The notes under the pieces: generated by a model
What the model saw: only the letters and a program-made list of their open reading frames with translations
Databases searched by the model: none
What the model was told of the DNA's origin: nothing
Shown here: positions 34,333-42,820 of the stretch, piece by piece
Numbering within the stretch: position 1 is the stretch's first letter
Layout: the number at the start of each line of letters is the position of its first letter
Position numbers and translations under genes: made by a program
NCBI GenBank assembly: GCA_020853795.1
Contig: JADYYF010000108.1
Location: 1-52,181 of the forward strand
DNA length: 52,181 bases
Direction of reading: 5' to 3'
From: Candidatus Zixiibacteriota bacterium
GTDB lineage: Bacteria > Zixibacteria > MSB-5A5 > CAIYYT01

Positions 34333-35580
34333 ATGGAGCCTCAACCGAAGCCGTCGGCGGAAATCAGCAGCGATCAACTGGCCGTCTTTAATGACACTTT
34401 TGCTAGCTTCAATCACACGATCAAGCAGCTCAACGATTCCTACAGCGCCCTGCAATTGCGTTATCAGAAGCTGTCGGATGAGCTGACGGCCGCCAATGAG
34501 AAGCTGGTCGCCGCCCTCGACCAAAACATCCGCACCCGGAATTTCCTGCAGAACGTGCTTGAGTCATTGACGGCGGGCGTCATTACGATCGATCTCGACG
34601 GCCGCATCAATGCCATCAATAAGGCCGGCTGCGATATCCTCCGCGTTAAACCGCGCGACATCATCGGCCGCGAGTATAGCAAGATTTTCGCCGGCGCCCT
34701 CAGTCGCGGCCATTCGCTGCTCGACCTTCTCGATGGCAAAGCCAGCTATCGCCTTGTCGAAAAGCGCGTGCCGGTTGCTGCCGGAGAGGAGACTCCGATC
34801 TCCGTCTCCAGCGCCTGCATCACCGATGCCAACGACCAGATCGTCGGCGCTCTCGAGGTGCTCGTCGATCTTACCGAGCTGCGCCGGATGGAGGACGAAG
34901 TTGCCCGCGTCAAGAGTCTGGCTGCACTCGGGGAAGTCGCCGCCGTCGTCGCGCATGAGGTCCGCAATCCGCTTTCCGGCATCGCCGGTTTTGCCGCGCT
35001 GCTCAAGTCCGAACTCGGCGAAATGCATCCGCAGATCAGTTACGTCAACAAGATTATTGCCGGCGTCGACCGCCTCAACCGCTCGGTCAGCTCATTGCTC
35101 GAATATGCCCGCGAACTGCGCCTCGAACCGCGTGCCGACAACCTCAATCAGCTTCTCAAGGAAACCGTCGACTTCTTCCGCGTCGATCTTTCCGCGCGCT
35201 CCTCGCAGGCGCAGCTACATCTCGAACTGCCGCCGTGCGAGATCATTTGCCACTTCGACCACGAAAGTCTCTCCGGCGCGCTGATCAATCTGCTCAAGAA
35301 TGCTGACGAGGCCATGCCGGGTGGCGGCACCATCGCCGTGCGGCTCGAGGCCGACGCGCGACGCGCTCGCATCTGCGTCTGCGATCAAGGCACCAGCGTT
35401 CCGGAAGCGATCCGCGCGAAGATTTTCACCCCGTTTTTCACCACGCGGGAAGGCGGCACCGGTCTGGGACTGGCGCTGGTCAAGAAGGTGATCGATGCGC
35501 ATCGCGGCACCGTCTCGGTCGCCAATAATACCGGCCGCGGCGCAACCTTCACGATCGAACTTCCGCTGAGGCAATCATGA
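34333..35580 (+). CDS. PAS-domain sensor histidine kinase, soluble
   Basis: The 415-residue product has a short N-terminal coiled coil (~20-70), a PAS domain (~70-180: FLQNVLESLTAGVITIDLDG, then NKAGCDIL), a dimerisation domain with H-box AAVVAHEVRNPLSGIAGF (His208) and a C-terminal ATPase domain (N-box LLKNADEAMPGG; G2 box FFTTREGGTGLGLALVKKVIDAH). The G1 box reads CDQGTSVPEA, where the usual D-x-G-x-G-I has Ser for the second Gly. No membrane helix is present, so it senses a cytoplasmic signal. It overlaps the response-regulator gene by ATGA, the usual NtrB-NtrC arrangement. There is no Shine-Dalgarno before ATG 34333. Confidence 0.95.
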   Translation: MEPQPKPSAEISSDQLAVFNDTFASFNHTIKQLNDSYSALQLRYQKLSDELTAANEKLVAALDQNIRTRNFLQNVLESLTAGVITIDLDGRINAINKAGCDILRVKPRDIIGREYSKIFAGALSRGHSLLDLLDGKASYRLVEKRVPVAAGEETPISVSSACITDANDQIVGALEVLVDLTELRRMEDEVARVKSLAALGEVAAVVAHEVRNPLSGIAGFAALLKSELGEMHPQISYVNKIIAGVDRLNRSVSSLLEYARELRLEPRADNLNQLLKETVDFFRVDLSARSSQAQLHLELPPCEIICHFDHESLSGALINLLKNADEAMPGGGTIAVRLEADARRARICVCDQGTSVPEAIRAKIFTPFFTTREGGTGLGLALVKKVIDAHRGTVSVANNTGRGATFTIELPLRQS

Positions 35581-36980
35581 GCAAACCCTCGATCCTTGTC
35601 GTTGATGACGACGCCCTCGTTAATGAGTTCTTTTCCGCCGTCCTGACCAAGCTCGGCCACGACGTGCAGACCGCTTCTTCCGGCGAGGCCGCACAGCCGC
35701 TGCTCCAGAACATCGATTTCGACGTGATCATGTCTGATGTCAAGATGCCCGGCATGAGCGGGATCGAACTGCTCGGCATGATCAAACGCGATTCACCCGA
35801 CGCGGTCGTCATGATGATTACCGCTCACGGCACAATCAAGGATGCTGTCGAGGCGATGAAACTCGGCGCCTTCGACTATATCCTCAAACCGGTGCTGCCG
35901 GATGAGCTGGAGCTGGCGCTCAACAAGGCGCTGGAACATCGCCAATTGCTGGTCGAAAACCGCATCCTCCGCAGCGAAATCCGCAGCCGCTACAACTTCG
36001 GCAATATCGTCGGCGCCGACAAACAACTGCTTTCGCTCCTCGAGGATTTGGCCTCCGCTGCCAAGTCGCGCTCGACCATCCTCATTCGCGGTGAGTCGGG
36101 CACCGGCAAGGAACTGATCGCCCGCGCAATTCATTACAATTCGCCCCGCAAGGACGGCCCATTCGTCAAACTTAATTGCGCCGCGCTGCCGGAAGGCCTG
36201 ATTGAGTCCGAATTGTTCGGCCACGAGAAAGGCGCCTTCACTTCGGCCGTCAAGCAGACCCCCGGGCGTTTCGAGCTGGCCGATGGCGGCACGCTCTTTC
36301 TCGATGAAGTCAGCGAAATCCCGATCGGCATTCAGGCCAAACTCCTTCGCGTGATCCAGGAGCGCGAATTCGAGCGCGTTGGCTCCGGGCAATCTATCAA
36401 GGTCGACGTGCGCATCGTCGCGACAACAAATCGTAATCTGGAAGAGGAGATTGTTGCCGGTCGCTTCCGGCAAGACTTGTTCTACCGCCTCAACGTCATA
36501 CCGCTCACCTTACCGCCATTGCGGAAACGGCCCAACGATATTCCGATGCTGGTTGATCACTTCATCCGCAAGTTCAATACCGAAAACCACCGAGAGGTAA
36601 AGGGCGTCACCGAGAAATCGATGAAGCTCCTGCTGGGCTATCACTGGCCGGGCAACATTCGCGAACTTGAGAATTATGTCGAGCGCGCCGTGGTTCTGTG
36701 CAAGTCTGATCGCATCATTGAAACTGATCTCCCGGGTCACTTGGCGCTGGGCGAGCTGGCACGGCACAAGACCGGCTCCGGGGAGGATATCCTGCCTCTC
36801 GCGGATATGGAAAAGGTGATGATTCTTCGGGCGCTGGAGACCTTTGACGGCAATCGCACCAAGGCCGCTGAAGCCCTGGGCATCACCACCCGCACCTTGC
36901 GCAACAAGCTTCACGAATACGGCATGATGGGCGGTGCCGAGGCCGGCGTCGGCTCCGAGTCCGATGGCGAAACCGCCTGA
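35577..36980 (+). CDS. NtrC-family sigma-54-dependent response regulator
   Basis: The 467-residue product has a receiver domain (1-~120) with acidic pocket VVDDDA, phosphoacceptor Asp54 in MSDVKMPG, Thr in ITAHG and Lys in LKPV. The AAA+ domain (~145-370) has Walker A GESGTGKE, Walker B GGTLFLDEVSEIP and the arginine-finger region FRQDLFYRLNVIP. The sigma-54-contacting loop reads GAFTSA (219-224) rather than the usual GAFTGA. A Fis-type HTH (GNRTKAAEALGITTRTLRNKL) lies near 425-450. It opens sigma-54 promoters when phosphorylated by the adjacent kinase. The hsp20 promoter at 7360 is the one clear sigma-54 site in this window, but nothing here ties the two together. Confidence 0.97.
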   Translation: MSKPSILVVDDDALVNEFFSAVLTKLGHDVQTASSGEAAQPLLQNIDFDVIMSDVKMPGMSGIELLGMIKRDSPDAVVMMITAHGTIKDAVEAMKLGAFDYILKPVLPDELELALNKALEHRQLLVENRILRSEIRSRYNFGNIVGADKQLLSLLEDLASAAKSRSTILIRGESGTGKELIARAIHYNSPRKDGPFVKLNCAALPEGLIESELFGHEKGAFTSAVKQTPGRFELADGGTLFLDEVSEIPIGIQAKLLRVIQEREFERVGSGQSIKVDVRIVATTNRNLEEEIVAGRFRQDLFYRLNVIPLTLPPLRKRPNDIPMLVDHFIRKFNTENHREVKGVTEKSMKLLLGYHWPGNIRELENYVERAVVLCKSDRIIETDLPGHLALGELARHKTGSGEDILPLADMEKVMILRALETFDGNRTKAAEALGITTRTLRNKLHEYGMMGGAEAGVGSESDGETA

Positions 36981-37078
36981 CCGGACGCTCGATTCTTTTT
37001 CGCATAAGTTCTTGCCATTAAACACGGAATGATGCAAGTTCGTCCTGGGAAGGGGAGGGTCGCGCAGCCAAAAAAGCG

Positions 37079-37107
37079 TTGACACGTCTTGGCGGTCGCT
37101 CTATATT
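37079..37107 (+). promoter_or_regulatory. Sigma-70 promoter for the FadL-like porin
   Basis: TTGACA (perfect, 37079-37084), a 17-base spacer and TATATT (37102-37107; 5 of 6). The start would be near 37114, with a ~40-base leader carrying AAGGAGTG before ATG 37154. Confidence 0.8.
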
Positions 37108-37153
37108 GGCTGCTTAAATTTGGAGAGGGAAGTACATAAGGAGTGTCTAAGGT

Positions 37154-38710
37154 ATGCGGAGATTTGCAGCGAGTGGGTTGCTAATATTCCTTTTGGCGGT
37201 GGGGTCTGCAGTTGCCCAAGATTTTCACTTATATGGATTTAGCATGTATGACTACGAGTTCCTCGGCGCCGGCGCTCGCGCCCGCGGCATGGGCGGCGCT
37301 TTCGTCGGCCTGGCCAACGACGCCTCCGCCCTCACCTGGAACCCGGCCGGTCTGATTCAAGTCACTAAAACGCAAGCTTCCGTCGCCGGCTCGGTCTACC
37401 GCTTCAAGACCGAAAACGACCGCACGTACCGAAGCTCGTCGCAACTGAACTTCCTCGGAGAGCTGACTAAGGACCGCCTGAATCTCGATTACGGCTCCTT
37501 CGTTGCTCCGATTCGGATCAAGGGCCATCTCTTCGTCACTTCGGCTGCTTACCAGCGCATTCAGGATAATAGCGATGAAAGCCTCGAAAGAGAGAATCTA
37601 AGTTACCGCTTCTCTCCAGCGGGCACGCAATATGTTGCGCAGGATGTTGCCGAAGCCGACTACACAACCGACGCGAACAGCCATGTTGACAAGTTTACGA
37701 TCGGCTTCGGTTCGGCAGTCTACGGCCGACTGTCTGGCGGCATCGCGGCGAACATCTACAGCGGTTCCGGCCGCAATGAGTATGAGAGGGCGTTCCTGGA
37801 CACGACGGAGATGTACTTCGCCGGCCAGTTTATCGATTCGATCGAGTACGCGCGTGTTACGCGAAACGAAGATCTGACCAGCATCAATGGCTTCAACTTC
37901 AGCGGCGGCCTTCTCTATCAAGCCGAGAAATTCCAAATTGGCGTCAACCTCCAAACACCCTTTGAAATGGTGACCGATCACGATGTCAAACGCTCCGACA
38001 CGGTCTACTTCAAGAACGTCTCCGCACCCGGACAGGGCACTCCGGTGGCGACCAAGCCGACGCTCTATCGGGCCAAGACCAAGATCGAGCAGCCGCTGGT
38101 GGTCGGATTCGGATTGGCGCTCAAGCCGACGCCCAAGTTGACTGTGGCCGGCGACTTCGAACTGCGCAGCACCGACGGCGCCAAGTACTTCGTCCGTTCC
38201 GAACAGCCCCCGGTCAACGTCAATGACTCGACCAATCTCTTTACGCTGCCGACGAACATCTACTATATCGATACGACCGAGACGTCTTACTACGACGCGA
38301 AGGGCGATCTGATCGAGATCTACAACGAATTCGACCTCGGCTTGAAGTCCAGTTACCAGTTCCGCCTTGGCGCCGAGTATCTGGTGACGACTTCGCTGGG
38401 CACAATTCCACTTCGCGGCGGCTTCCGCTTCACAAAGGAGCCGTACCGCGATGTCACCGCCGTCAAGCGCGATGAAACCAATCAGGTTGCCGAGAGTTTT
38501 GTCCTGGGTGATAACATCTCGCAGACTTCATTCTCTTTCGGCAGCGGCATCCACTGGACGCAGGTTCATCTCGATGTCGCCTTCGAACTCAGCAAGCAGG
38601 AGCAGTCCGAGAAGGGTTTTGACGTACGCGAGCTTACGCTTCTCGAATACGATCAAACCAAGACCAAGACCTCGCCGCGCTTCTTCCTCAACTTCACCGG
38701 CTTTTTCTAA
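37154..38710 (+). CDS. FadL/OmpP1-type outer-membrane beta-barrel protein
   Basis: The 518-residue product has a signal peptide ending AVAQ (~residue 22). The mature N-terminus contains the family signature GAGARARGMGGAFVGLANDASALTWNPAGL, then alternating strand-turn segments consistent with a 14-strand barrel, ending in the aromatic terminus LNFTGFF expected of a BAM substrate. FadL/TodX-type proteins take up hydrophobic molecules through the outer membrane; other members with this signature are PorV-like, so the substrate is uncertain. It has its own strong promoter and terminator, directly downstream of the two-component pair. Confidence 0.92.
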   Translation: MRRFAASGLLIFLLAVGSAVAQDFHLYGFSMYDYEFLGAGARARGMGGAFVGLANDASALTWNPAGLIQVTKTQASVAGSVYRFKTENDRTYRSSSQLNFLGELTKDRLNLDYGSFVAPIRIKGHLFVTSAAYQRIQDNSDESLERENLSYRFSPAGTQYVAQDVAEADYTTDANSHVDKFTIGFGSAVYGRLSGGIAANIYSGSGRNEYERAFLDTTEMYFAGQFIDSIEYARVTRNEDLTSINGFNFSGGLLYQAEKFQIGVNLQTPFEMVTDHDVKRSDTVYFKNVSAPGQGTPVATKPTLYRAKTKIEQPLVVGFGLALKPTPKLTVAGDFELRSTDGAKYFVRSEQPPVNVNDSTNLFTLPTNIYYIDTTETSYYDAKGDLIEIYNEFDLGLKSSYQFRLGAEYLVTTSLGTIPLRGGFRFTKEPYRDVTAVKRDETNQVAESFVLGDNISQTSFSFGSGIHWTQVHLDVAFELSKQEQSEKGFDVRELTLLEYDQTKTKTSPRFFLNFTGFF

Positions 38711-38738
38711 ACGCCGGTTGACGTTCGCAAATCTCCGG

Positions 38739-38773
38739 CCGGGCGGGAATTCACTCCCGCCCGGTGCCGTTTT
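38739..38773 (+). terminator. Terminator after the FadL-like gene
   Basis: A perfect 10-bp GC-rich stem, CCGGGCGGGA / TCCCGCCCGG, with loop ATTCAC is followed by TGCCGTTTT. Confidence 0.85.
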
Positions 38774-38788
38774 CCAGCGAAATTTCTG

Positions 38789-38816
38789 TTGATAAATCCC
38801 AACAATTGATTAAGTT
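38789..38816 (+). promoter_or_regulatory. Weak candidate promoter for the TPR/GH57 operon
   Basis: TTGATA (38789-38794), a 16-base spacer and TAAGTT (38811-38816). The -35 is good, the -10 poor. It lies in the only AT-rich stretch between the upstream terminator and ATG 38876. Confidence 0.3.
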
Positions 38817-38875
38817 AAGGGTCTTGTAACGACTGTCGATATGTCCGAAGTGAATTAGCAGGAGCCATTTTTTCG

Positions 38876-39574
38876 ATGACGACCAAGAAGCGAATCTCCA
38901 AGCACGAAATGAAAGAAGATCAGTTCGTCACGGGGATGTTCAAGTTAGAAGAGTGGGCGGAAGCGAACCTCAAAACGATCATCATTGCCGTCGGCGCCGT
39001 GATCATCGTCGGCGTTGCCATTTGGGTTTACATTGCTCAGTCGGGTAGTGCCGAGGACAAGGCCTTCGACATCCTTGGTCGCGCCGAAGTCGAAATGCGT
39101 ACCAACCAGACGCAGTTGGCCATCACCGATTATGAGGAAGTGCTCAATAAGTACGGCTCCACGCCGGCCGCCTCTCAGGCCGCTTTCAAGCTGGCCAACC
39201 TGCTGTTCCAGAGCAACGATTTCGTCAAAGCCGAGCAGGCCTTCCGCACCTATGCCGACAAGTACGCTACCGATGACACCTTCCGTCATTCGGCCAAGCG
39301 TGGGATCGCCGCATCGCTCGCCGGCCAGGCGCGACATCAGGAAGCCGCCGCCGCCTTTCTCGAAACTGCCAAAGCGGATACCGCGGCGGTAACCTACGAA
39401 GAAGACTTGTTTGATGCCCTCGAAAGCGCCGTCAAAGCCGGCGACCAGACACTGGCCCGGGAAGCGTTTGCGCTTCTGGAGAAACGTGGCTCCAGTTCCG
39501 AGCGTTATCGCAGTGCCAAGATTACCTTGATTGAGAAGGGTATCCTGACCTACGATCAGGGCGAGTTCAAGTAA
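38876..39574 (+). CDS. Membrane-anchored TPR protein (YfgM-like)
   Basis: The 232-residue product has a cytoplasmic N-terminal segment (MTTKKRISKHEMKEDQFVTGM..LEEWAEANLKT) followed by one membrane helix (~36-55). The external part has TPR-like helical pairs: AFDILGRAEVEMRTNQTQLAITDYEEVLNKYGSTP and AAFKLANLLFQSNDFVKAEQAFRTYADKYATD. The topology and length match YfgM/TPR_21-type proteins that work with the Sec-linked chaperone network, but the resemblance is architectural. It begins the run TPR - GH57 - small membrane protein, with 19- and 15-base gaps. Confidence 0.88.
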   Translation: MTTKKRISKHEMKEDQFVTGMFKLEEWAEANLKTIIIAVGAVIIVGVAIWVYIAQSGSAEDKAFDILGRAEVEMRTNQTQLAITDYEEVLNKYGSTPAASQAAFKLANLLFQSNDFVKAEQAFRTYADKYATDDTFRHSAKRGIAASLAGQARHQEAAAAFLETAKADTAAVTYEEDLFDALESAVKAGDQTLAREAFALLEKRGSSSERYRSAKITLIEKGILTYDQGEFK

Positions 39575-39593
39575 GAACGCGAGGTGAACGCCG

Positions 39594-41744
39594 GTGAAGC
39601 TGGTATTCATCTGGCACATGCACCAGCCTTACTACAAGGATCTGAAAACGGGGGAGATCCTGATGCCCTGGGTGCGTCTGCACGGCGTCAAAGACTACCT
39701 CGACATGCTGCTCATCCTCGATGAGTTTCCGCACCTGCGCCAGACATTCAATCTCGTCCCGTCGTTGCTCGATCAGATCGTCGATTACACCGCCAATCGC
39801 GCCGAAGACAGCCACCTCCGCCTGTCACGTAAGAATGCCGACAACCTCGACGACGACGATAAGCTTGAAATCCTTGACACATTCTTCTCGGCGCACGAGC
39901 CGACCATGATCAAACCGTATCCGCGCTATCTCGAGCTGCTGCAGCGCGCGCGCCGCTCAAGTCCGCGCCAGCGTCTCAATAGCTTCTCCGCGCAGGATTT
40001 CCGCGATCTGCAGTTCTGGTCGAATGCCGTTTGGATCGATCCCATGTTCCGTTCCGACGCGCGCGTCAAACCGCTCTACGCCAAGGGTCGCAATTTCGAC
40101 GAAGCCGCCAAGCAAACCCTGCTCGACTATCAGATCGAATTGATGACCCGCATTATTCCGGAACACCAGAAACGCGTCGCCGCCGGCAAGATCGAGGTTT
40201 CCTTCACGCCGTACTATCATCCGATTCTGCCGCTGCTCGTCGATCACGAAATCGCCCGGACCGCGCTGCCGCAAATCGAACTGCCTAAGCGCCGTTTCGC
40301 GCACCCTGAGGATGCTGACGAGCAGATCCGCCGCTCTGTCGCGCTCTACCGCAGCTACTTCGGCGACGACCGGCCCGGCATGTGGCCCTCCGAGGGCTCG
40401 GTCTCCGAATCAATCCTCCCGCTGCTCCAGCAACACGGCATTCGCTGGATCGCCACCGATGAGGAAATCTATCAGGGCTCGGTGCGCCTCGCCTCCGAAC
40501 GCGGCCTCAAGCTCGATGTCGCCGGCAACGGCTTCCATCGCGCCTTCTCCGTCGGCGACCCCGCGCAGCCGATCGGCATCTTCTTCCGCGACCACAAACT
40601 CTCCGACAAGATCGGCTTCGTCTACTCCGGCTGGGATGCCGACAAAGCCGCCGAGGACCTGGTCACCAATCTGCGCGAACTGGACAAGCTCTACGCTGCC
40701 GGCGGGGAAGAACCCGTCGTGTCGATCATCCTCGATGGCGAAAACGCCTGGGAATACTATCCCAACGACGGCCATGATTTCCTGCGCGCACTTTACAGCC
40801 GACTTGAGCAGGAGAAGACAATCACCACCGTCACGCCGCGTGACCTTCTCACCGGACAACAGCCGGTACACCACCTGCCCAGTCTCTTTCCTGGCTCGTG
40901 GATTAACCACAATTTCCGCGTCTGGATCGGCCATGCCGAAGACAATGCCGCCTGGGACCTCCTCACCCTGACCCGCGACAAATTGGCTGAGATCGAGAAT
41001 TCACCACAGTCGCCGGCGCCGGAAGTCCGCGAGTTCTGCTGGCAAGAGATCTATATTGCCGAAGGTTCCGACTGGTGCTGGTGGTATGGTGACGAGCACC
41101 ACACCGATCACTTTCGCACCTTCGACGCGCTCTTCCGCAAGCACCTGCAAAACGTCTGGGAAGCGCTCGGCCTCGAGCCGCCGCCCGGACTCTTGCGCCC
41201 GATCCGCAAACTGCCGCGTTTGCCCGGCATCTTCGAGCCGACCGATTTCCTCCATCCCTCGATCGACGGCCGCCAAACCAGCTTCTTCGAATGGTTCGGC
41301 GCCGGTCGCATCGACTGCAACAAACTCGGCGGCGCCATGCATCGCGCCGACAATCGCATCTACCAGGTCCTCTATGGCTATGACGATCGCTACGTGTACT
41401 TCCGCATCGACTTTGAGAAGGACCGGCCAGCCAACGGTGACGGGGTTGCCGTCCAAATCGAAATCGCCTGTTTATTGAAGGCTGTGATCACCATCGGCAA
41501 GACTGAAACCCGTATGCGGATGCTGGATGGTTCGGAAATGGCCGGCACCCTGCCGCAGGCACGCTGGCAGCAGATCGTTGAGGTGGCCTTGCCGCGTGAA
41601 TTGCTGAAGTTTGATGACGACAAACACCTCTATTTTGCCGTCGCCTATCTGGAGAGTGAAAAAATTGTTGAAAGATGGCCGGAGGCCAATTATATAGCGA
41701 TGGAATTGCCCGACCCCGGGCAATCGCAATTCTGGCAAGTCTAA
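39594..41744 (+). CDS. Glycoside hydrolase family 57 enzyme
   Basis: The 716-residue product has a GTG start behind GAGGTGA. Conserved GH57 regions are present: IWHMHQPYY near the N-terminus, the Tyr/His-rich VSFTPYYHPILPLL, GMWPSEGSVSESILPLL with the likely nucleophile Glu, then WIATDEEIYQ and SIILDGENAWEYYPNDGHDFL with the likely acid Asp. A helical domain and a C-terminal beta domain follow. GH57 enzymes act on alpha-glucans (amylase, amylopullulanase or 4-alpha-glucanotransferase/branching). There is no signal peptide, so it probably handles intracellular glycogen-like glucan or maltodextrins. No other glycogen gene lies beside it. Confidence 0.94.
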   Translation: MKLVFIWHMHQPYYKDLKTGEILMPWVRLHGVKDYLDMLLILDEFPHLRQTFNLVPSLLDQIVDYTANRAEDSHLRLSRKNADNLDDDDKLEILDTFFSAHEPTMIKPYPRYLELLQRARRSSPRQRLNSFSAQDFRDLQFWSNAVWIDPMFRSDARVKPLYAKGRNFDEAAKQTLLDYQIELMTRIIPEHQKRVAAGKIEVSFTPYYHPILPLLVDHEIARTALPQIELPKRRFAHPEDADEQIRRSVALYRSYFGDDRPGMWPSEGSVSESILPLLQQHGIRWIATDEEIYQGSVRLASERGLKLDVAGNGFHRAFSVGDPAQPIGIFFRDHKLSDKIGFVYSGWDADKAAEDLVTNLRELDKLYAAGGEEPVVSIILDGENAWEYYPNDGHDFLRALYSRLEQEKTITTVTPRDLLTGQQPVHHLPSLFPGSWINHNFRVWIGHAEDNAAWDLLTLTRDKLAEIENSPQSPAPEVREFCWQEIYIAEGSDWCWWYGDEHHTDHFRTFDALFRKHLQNVWEALGLEPPPGLLRPIRKLPRLPGIFEPTDFLHPSIDGRQTSFFEWFGAGRIDCNKLGGAMHRADNRIYQVLYGYDDRYVYFRIDFEKDRPANGDGVAVQIEIACLLKAVITIGKTETRMRMLDGSEMAGTLPQARWQQIVEVALPRELLKFDDDKHLYFAVAYLESEKIVERWPEANYIAMELPDPGQSQFWQV

Positions 41745-41759
41745 GCGGAAGGCGTTCGA

Positions 41760-42158
41760 ATGGATGACAAAGAATTCCAAAACTCGGGCGAGGAAGCCGC
41801 TTACTCCGGCGAGTCGGCGGCCGGCAGCGATAGCACAGCCTACGCTTCCGAGGAGGCCATGATCGAAGAAGGGAAGGCGGCAGCCATCCTCGGCTATGTT
41901 CCTTTCTTGTGCTTCGTCCCCTTGATCAAAATGCGACACAATAAGTTTGCATTTCGGCATGGCAAACAGGGATTGGTACTGCTTATGATCGAGATTCTTG
42001 CCATCTTCTTCATGTTCGATATCATTTCCAACCTGTTCTGGGGCATTATGCTGATCCTGGCAATCGGTTCAGCAATTTTTGGGATCTTGTATTCCCTTCA
42101 GGGAAAAGAGTTTACGCTACCATTTATCGGGCAGCATATCGACCGGCTCAAGATTTAG
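41760..42158 (+). CDS. Small membrane protein, DUF4870-like
   Basis: The 132-residue product has an acidic, Ser/Glu/Ala-rich N-terminus (~1-40), then AAILGYVPFLCFVPLIKMRHNKFAFRHGKQGLVLLMIEILAIFF and about three membrane helices. The FAFRHGKQGL motif between helices is characteristic of small Tic20/DUF4870-type proteins of unknown function. It starts 15 bases after the GH57 stop (Shine-Dalgarno GGAAGG) and probably shares its mRNA. The following gene has its own promoter. Confidence 0.85.
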   Translation: MDDKEFQNSGEEAAYSGESAAGSDSTAYASEEAMIEEGKAAAILGYVPFLCFVPLIKMRHNKFAFRHGKQGLVLLMIEILAIFFMFDIISNLFWGIMLILAIGSAIFGILYSLQGKEFTLPFIGQHIDRLKI

Positions 42159-42159
42159 C

Positions 42160-42187
42160 TTGAAAAGGGTCAGAAATATCGTATAAT
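42160..42187 (+). promoter_or_regulatory. Sigma-70 promoter for the GNAT gene
   Basis: TTGAAA (42160-42165), a 16-base spacer and TATAAT (perfect, 42182-42187), beginning right after the upstream stop codon. The start near 42194 gives a ~92-base leader that ends in the Shine-Dalgarno GGAGGGAAAGG. Confidence 0.75.
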
Positions 42188-42285
42188 ATGTAGCTATTAA
42201 GTCAAGGTGGGCTGATGAGCGGGATTCCCGGAAGGGTTGTTTTCGTTCGTTTCTGTGTTTTGCGAGATTTGTCCGGAGGGAAAGG

Positions 42286-42729
42286 ATGTTAATCTTCAAA
42301 AAGCCGTCGGAGATGGAATTCCGACAGGTAATGCGGATGGTGGAAAAATTTGATCTCTCACCGACCGATCTGCCACCCGATTCCTTCACCATTCTCAAAA
42401 ATGATGAACGGATTCTCGGCTTCGGCGCGATGCGGGCCAACGACGGCTATACCGAGCTTGAGTTGCTCGGAGTCGCCGAGGAATATCGCGGGCGGGGCTG
42501 GGGCAGAATGATTGTCAAGAAGCTCCTGGAGCAGGGCCCCGATACGGTCTGGTTGGCGACCGATATGCCGAAGTTCTTTGAGAAGTTTGATTTCGTGTCG
42601 TCCAAACAGGTGCCGCGTGAGCTGTCCAAGAAGATCAATCCCAACGAAGTCTTCATTCCCGGCCAGCCTAAACCGGCACCGCTACCGAAAAATCGTCTCA
42701 AAGCTATGGTCTACATGCGGAAGAAGTAG
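42286..42729 (+). CDS. GNAT-family N-acetyltransferase
   Basis: The 147-residue product has the acetyl-CoA-binding motif A, ELELLGVAEEYRGRGWGRMIVKKLLEQG (the R-G-x-G-x-G loop), preceded by the strand ERILGFGAMRANDGYTELE. The domain is at the short end of the GNAT range, with a basic tail (LKAMVYMRKK). The substrate cannot be read from sequence. It is a monocistronic unit with a promoter immediately upstream and a strong terminator after it. Confidence 0.92.
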   Translation: MLIFKKPSEMEFRQVMRMVEKFDLSPTDLPPDSFTILKNDERILGFGAMRANDGYTELELLGVAEEYRGRGWGRMIVKKLLEQGPDTVWLATDMPKFFEKFDFVSSKQVPRELSKKINPNEVFIPGQPKPAPLPKNRLKAMVYMRKK

Positions 42730-42760
42730 CATCGGTTCATTGACATCGGATGAAACAAGA

Positions 42761-42792
42761 AGCGTCCCGCCCGGCGGGACGCTTTTGTTTTT
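42761..42792. terminator. Bidirectional terminator between the GNAT and lysyl-oxidase-like genes
   Basis: A perfect 9-bp stem, AGCGTCCCG / CGGGACGCT, with loop CCCGG is followed on the right by TTTTGTTTTT. In the reverse direction it is followed by TTCTTGTTTC, so it can also stop the convergent minus-strand gene ending at 42821. Confidence 0.9.
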
Positions 42793-42820
42793 GGCATCAA
42801 CTCTTCCGGTCCAATGCTTC

